Assembly: GCA_963728785.1 (NCBI GenBank)
Contig: CAVSKV010000003.1
Span: 1 to 64,000, forward strand
Length of the DNA: 64,000 nucleotides
DNA from: JAGWRI01 sp963728785
GTDB taxonomy: Bacteria; Gemmatimonadota; Gemmatimonadetes; Gemmatimonadales; Gemmatimonadaceae
Direction of reading: 5' to 3'
The notes beneath the pieces were generated by a model, which was not told the origin of the DNA, did not search any database, and was given only the letters and a program-made list of their open reading frames with translations. This document shows positions 61,883 to 64,000 of this stretch, piece by piece (the first letter of the stretch is position 1; each line of letters begins with the position of its first letter). The translations under genes and the position numbers were made by a program.

Positions 61883-62509
61883 TCATCCGCCTGGTTTGCG
61901 GGCCAATATCTGAACGACCGCCGCCATTCCGTTGTGGTATTTGCCTTCGAACACTTCATGCTCCGCTTCCTGTGCGAGCAGGAAGTCGAGGCCCTCCAGT
62001 TCCTCCATGAGCGCCGCCCGCGGCACCAGCCGCTCGACCGTCCGCGGGCCGCCCGTGTTGAAAGTCAATTGGCGCGGGGCGTATGCCTCGACCACGATCA
62101 CGCCGCCGGGCCGGAGCCCGGCGGCCGCGCCGCGGTAGACGTGGGCGCGAAGGGTCGCCGGCAGGTGCACGAAGATGGAGACGATGCCCGACCACGCGCC
62201 GGGTTCCACGTGATACTCGGCGAGATCGGCCTGGATACACTCGATCTGGACCCCGTGGCGTGCGGCGAGCTCATGAGCCCGTGCCAGCCCTACCGACGAT
62301 TGGTCGACCGCGGTCACCCGATAGCCCTGGCGCGCCAGGAACGTCGCATTGCGCCCCTGGCCTTCGGCCAGGCAGAGTACCGGCCCCCCGCGCGGAATGT
62401 TGCAGGCGACGGCGGCCAGGAACGCGTTCGGTTCGGTGCCGTACGCATAGTCGGGCTCCGCAAAGCGCGCGTCCCATTCGGTCACGGGGCGAATCCGCTC
62501 GTCCTGCAT
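61883..62509 (-). CDS. Class I SAM-dependent methyltransferase (TehB-like)
   Basis: The 208-residue protein has the Rossmann methyltransferase motifs: VLCLAEGQGRNATFLA (SAM site) near residue 41, VTAVDQSSVGLARA and IQADLAEY, then VSIFVHLP and GLRPGGVIVVEAY. The EGQGRNA form of motif I is typical of the TehB/tellurite-resistance methyltransferase group; the substrate is unknown. The ATG at 62509 lies 16 bp after the stop of the upstream hypothetical gene, and glutathione peroxidase follows 4 bp downstream. Confidence 0.85.
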   Translation of the reverse strand: MQDERIRPVTEWDARFAEPDYAYGTEPNAFLAAVACNIPRGGPVLCLAEGQGRNATFLARQGYRVTAVDQSSVGLARAHELAARHGVQIECIQADLAEYHVEPGAWSGIVSIFVHLPATLRAHVYRGAAAGLRPGGVIVVEAYAPRQLTFNTGGPRTVERLVPRAALMEELEGLDFLLAQEAEHEVFEGKYHNGMAAVVQILARKPGG

Positions 62510-62525
62510 GCCGGTGGCACTGCCC

Positions 62526-62936
62526 TCAGGAGGCGGCGCGCTCTTCCAGTTGCGCAACGATGACGTAACGCGCGGTCCGCCGTGCCGCGCCGCTCGTCAC
62601 GGAGGTCGGCCTGTCGTCGTTCACGCGGTGGATGCTGATGAACTGGGTGGGCACCTCGCGGTCCTGCTCGTCGCGCAGATGGAGAGCGAATGCATCGACG
62701 GCCCGTTGCGATTCGACCACGCGGCGCACGGATGATCCCGCGCCGAGCGATGCCCGGATCAACCTGACCTGCTCTTCGCGTGACAACGCGGCGAGCAGTT
62801 CGGGGGCAGGCAGCGGGGCGTCGGCCTCGAACTCGTTCATCGCGTGCTGCAACGCCGTGAGGATCGGCTCGATCCGCTCGAAGGGTGGTTCCGGCTCGAA
62901 GATGCCGCTCTGTTCGCCCGGGTCGTCGCTCGGCAT
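62526..62936 (-). CDS. Hypothetical protein, 136 aa, start of a stress operon
   Basis: I do not recognise the family. The protein is soluble and acidic, with a Glu/Pro-rich N-terminus (GIFEPEPPFERIEPILTALQ), a helical middle (about 30-80) and a basic C-terminal part rich in Arg. It has no Cys, signal or membrane segment. It is the first gene of the operon with the methyltransferase, glutathione peroxidase and fucosidase. An AT-rich element (TTATACGAAT) lies just before its ATG and may be its -10. Confidence 0.6.
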   Translation of the reverse strand: MPSDDPGEQSGIFEPEPPFERIEPILTALQHAMNEFEADAPLPAPELLAALSREEQVRLIRASLGAGSSVRRVVESQRAVDAFALHLRDEQDREVPTQFISIHRVNDDRPTSVTSGAARRTARYVIVAQLEERAAS

Positions 62937-63105
62937 TCCCAGATTCGTATAACCGAGCAGTTCGTCGTGGCTCCAAAGGGAATATTGCAGAGAGGGGTCC
63001 GGTGCAGGGTGATGGAGGGGCGGTCACCGCTGCACCATGATGGAGCGATGTCAGGCATCGCGCCAGGGATCGGTGACAAATCACCGACCGGCCAGCGGCT
63101 CCCCA

Positions 63106-63666
63106 TCAGTCGCTGTATGGATAGTCGGGATCGGCCAGGCGCTCGGCGCGCGCCGTCGCTTCAGGGCCGGCGATCTCCTTGGCCATGTGCAGCAGCATCG
63201 GACTGAGGTGCTGTCCGTACCGGACCACGCTGGCAGCGCGGGCGCGCCGGGCGAGAAGGAAGGCGAGGAACGACTGATCCTTCTTCTTCGCGTTGCACTC
63301 GGGGCAGGACAGCACGAGGTTGTCGCGCCGGTCGTACGCCGTCTTGCCGCGCCGCGGCGTCACGTGATCGAGTGTGATCTGGTCGGGGTCGATGCGGCGC
63401 TCGCAGTACGCGCATACTGGTCCGTGCTGTGCGAGCAGCCAGCGGCGCGTTTCGAGATACGCGGCGCGCGTGGTGGGGAGCGACGTTTCCTGCGATGCAC
63501 GGCCGGGGCCGTGTCCGCCGCGCCGGCCCGAGCCGCCGCGCCGCCGCGAGCGTCCCGCAGAGCCCGCCTTGGCGGGCGGTTTCGCGTGGGTGGCGGCTTG
63601 GCCGGCCGGTTTGGAACGCCCCGACGACGGCGAATGGGTGCCGCGCTTGGTGGGCTTGTGTGTCAC
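63106..63666 (-). CDS. HNH endonuclease-domain protein with a basic N-terminal tail
   Basis: The 186-residue protein has a disordered Arg/Gly/Ser-rich N-terminus (about 1-60) and an HNH domain at about 78-135: CAYCERRIDPDQITLDHVTP, RRGKTAYDRRDNLVLSC and CNAKKKDQS. The zinc Cys pairs and the DH pair of HNH nucleases are intact. Small stand-alone HNH proteins of this type are widespread, with unknown targets. The start is GTG, since no ATG precedes the domain; the basic tail may therefore be shorter in the real protein. Confidence 0.85.
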   Translation of the reverse strand: MTHKPTKRGTHSPSSGRSKPAGQAATHAKPPAKAGSAGRSRRRGGSGRRGGHGPGRASQETSLPTTRAAYLETRRWLLAQHGPVCAYCERRIDPDQITLDHVTPRRGKTAYDRRDNLVLSCPECNAKKKDQSFLAFLLARRARAASVVRYGQHLSPMLLHMAKEIAGPEATARAERLADPDYPYSD

Positions 63667-63798
63667 CGCCGGACGGCGTTCGAAGGTAGGTGGCCGGTCA
63701 TAGCTCCGCGAAAGATAGCGTCTCCCCGCCGGGCGCCTATCCCCGGCATTCGGCGAGGCCTATGTTCCGGGCGAATCACCGGCCCACACGCCCCCGTC

Positions 63799-64000
63799 AT
63801 GACCCGTTGCCAGTTCCGAACATTCGCCGCGGCGCTCGCCGTCATAGCCGCGGCCCTGCCGGCGGCCGCTCAGCAAGCCACCCCGCCCCTCTATCGCGAT
63901 GTCGCCGCGCCGGTCGACGCTCGGGTCCGCGATCTGATGGAACGCATGACGCTCCAGGACAAGTTCTGGCAGCTGTTCATGATTCCGGGTGACCGCGACC
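63799..64000 (+). CDS. GH3 family glycoside hydrolase, N-terminus (partial)
   Basis: The 67 visible residues start with a signal peptide (TFAAALAVIAAALPAAAQQ) and continue with ALYRDVAAP-like and DARVRDLMERMTLQDKFWQL, the opening helix of GH3 barrels (compare AADLVRRMTLEEKVSQM in the GH3 enzyme upstream). The rest lies outside the window. This would be a second exported GH3 enzyme in the glycan region. A TATGTT element lies about 35 bp before the ATG. Confidence 0.8.
   Translation, partial: MTRCQFRTFAAALAVIAAALPAAAQQATPPLYRDVAAPVDARVRDLMERMTLQDKFWQLFMIPGDRD

Noticed and set aside
63070..63087. 7-bp hairpin past the HNH gene (TCGGTGA/TCACCGA)
   Set aside because: It could be a weak terminator, but there is no T-run and the stem is short; not supported enough to list.

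Overview
This is a high-GC, gene-dense stretch of a Gram-negative chromosome. It carries a TolC channel, several lipoproteins with lipoboxes, a type IV pilin and a TonB-plug-like secreted protein. The mix of a DUF5117-type zinc metalloprotease, lipoboxed M28 peptidases, plug-only carboxypeptidase-regulatory proteins and many GH/DUF1080/Gfo-Idh-MocA genes fits Gemmatimonadota best. That assignment is inference from gene content; no rRNA or other phylogenetic marker lies in the window. I found no rRNA, tRNA, CRISPR array, transposase or prophage gene. Nearly everything is chromosomal housekeeping or catabolic content.

Left part (1-12 kb). An ECF sigma factor, a membrane anti-sigma-like protein, a Spy/CpxP-like periplasmic protein and a TolC channel form one overlapping minus-strand operon that runs off the left edge. 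Next come an HD hydrolase, a cyclophilin, endonuclease III, an alpha/beta hydrolase and a type IV pilin. The pilin has its own terminator, a sigma-54-like promoter and a near-perfect CRP-type palindrome. A histone-deacetylase-family enzyme, an M28-PDZ peptidase, a HEAT-repeat protein and an M42 peptidase follow.

Middle (12-36 kb). This holds an amidohydrolase, an 820-residue zinc metalloprotease and a fatty-acid beta-oxidation pair (FadN-like and thiolase). A translationally coupled aminotransferase / AlkA-type glycosylase / M20 peptidase operon follows, then several membrane proteins, threonine ammonia-lyase, a plug-only secreted protein and a degenerate HD-GYP membrane protein. Lipid genes (PlsC, acyl-CoA synthetase, acyl-CoA dehydrogenase) end the block.

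Methionine block (36-42 kb). Cobalamin-dependent methionine synthase and a fused homocysteine methyltransferase/methylene-THF reductase overlap by ATGA. They are preceded by a leader that folds as a SAM-II-like pseudoknot riboswitch just downstream of a -10 element. I regard this as the most informative regulatory find of the window. YggU, YggT, an aldehyde dehydrogenase, an EVE-domain protein, a TauE/SafE transporter and citrate synthase follow; citrate synthase has a tandemly duplicated N-terminus. RidA and a dimethylargininase-type amidinohydrolase come next.

Right part (50-64 kb). This is a glycan-degradation region: a GH38 alpha-mannosidase, a DUF1080 protein paired with a Tat-type Gfo/Idh/MocA oxidoreductase (probable 3-keto-glycoside chemistry), a GH3 beta-xylosidase-like lipoprotein, a GH29 alpha-L-fucosidase and the start of a second GH3 enzyme. 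The fucosidase is the last gene of an operon with a methyltransferase and a glutathione peroxidase. Two intergenic loci about 27 kb apart share an unusual CTGCCCGA-based repeat/hairpin.
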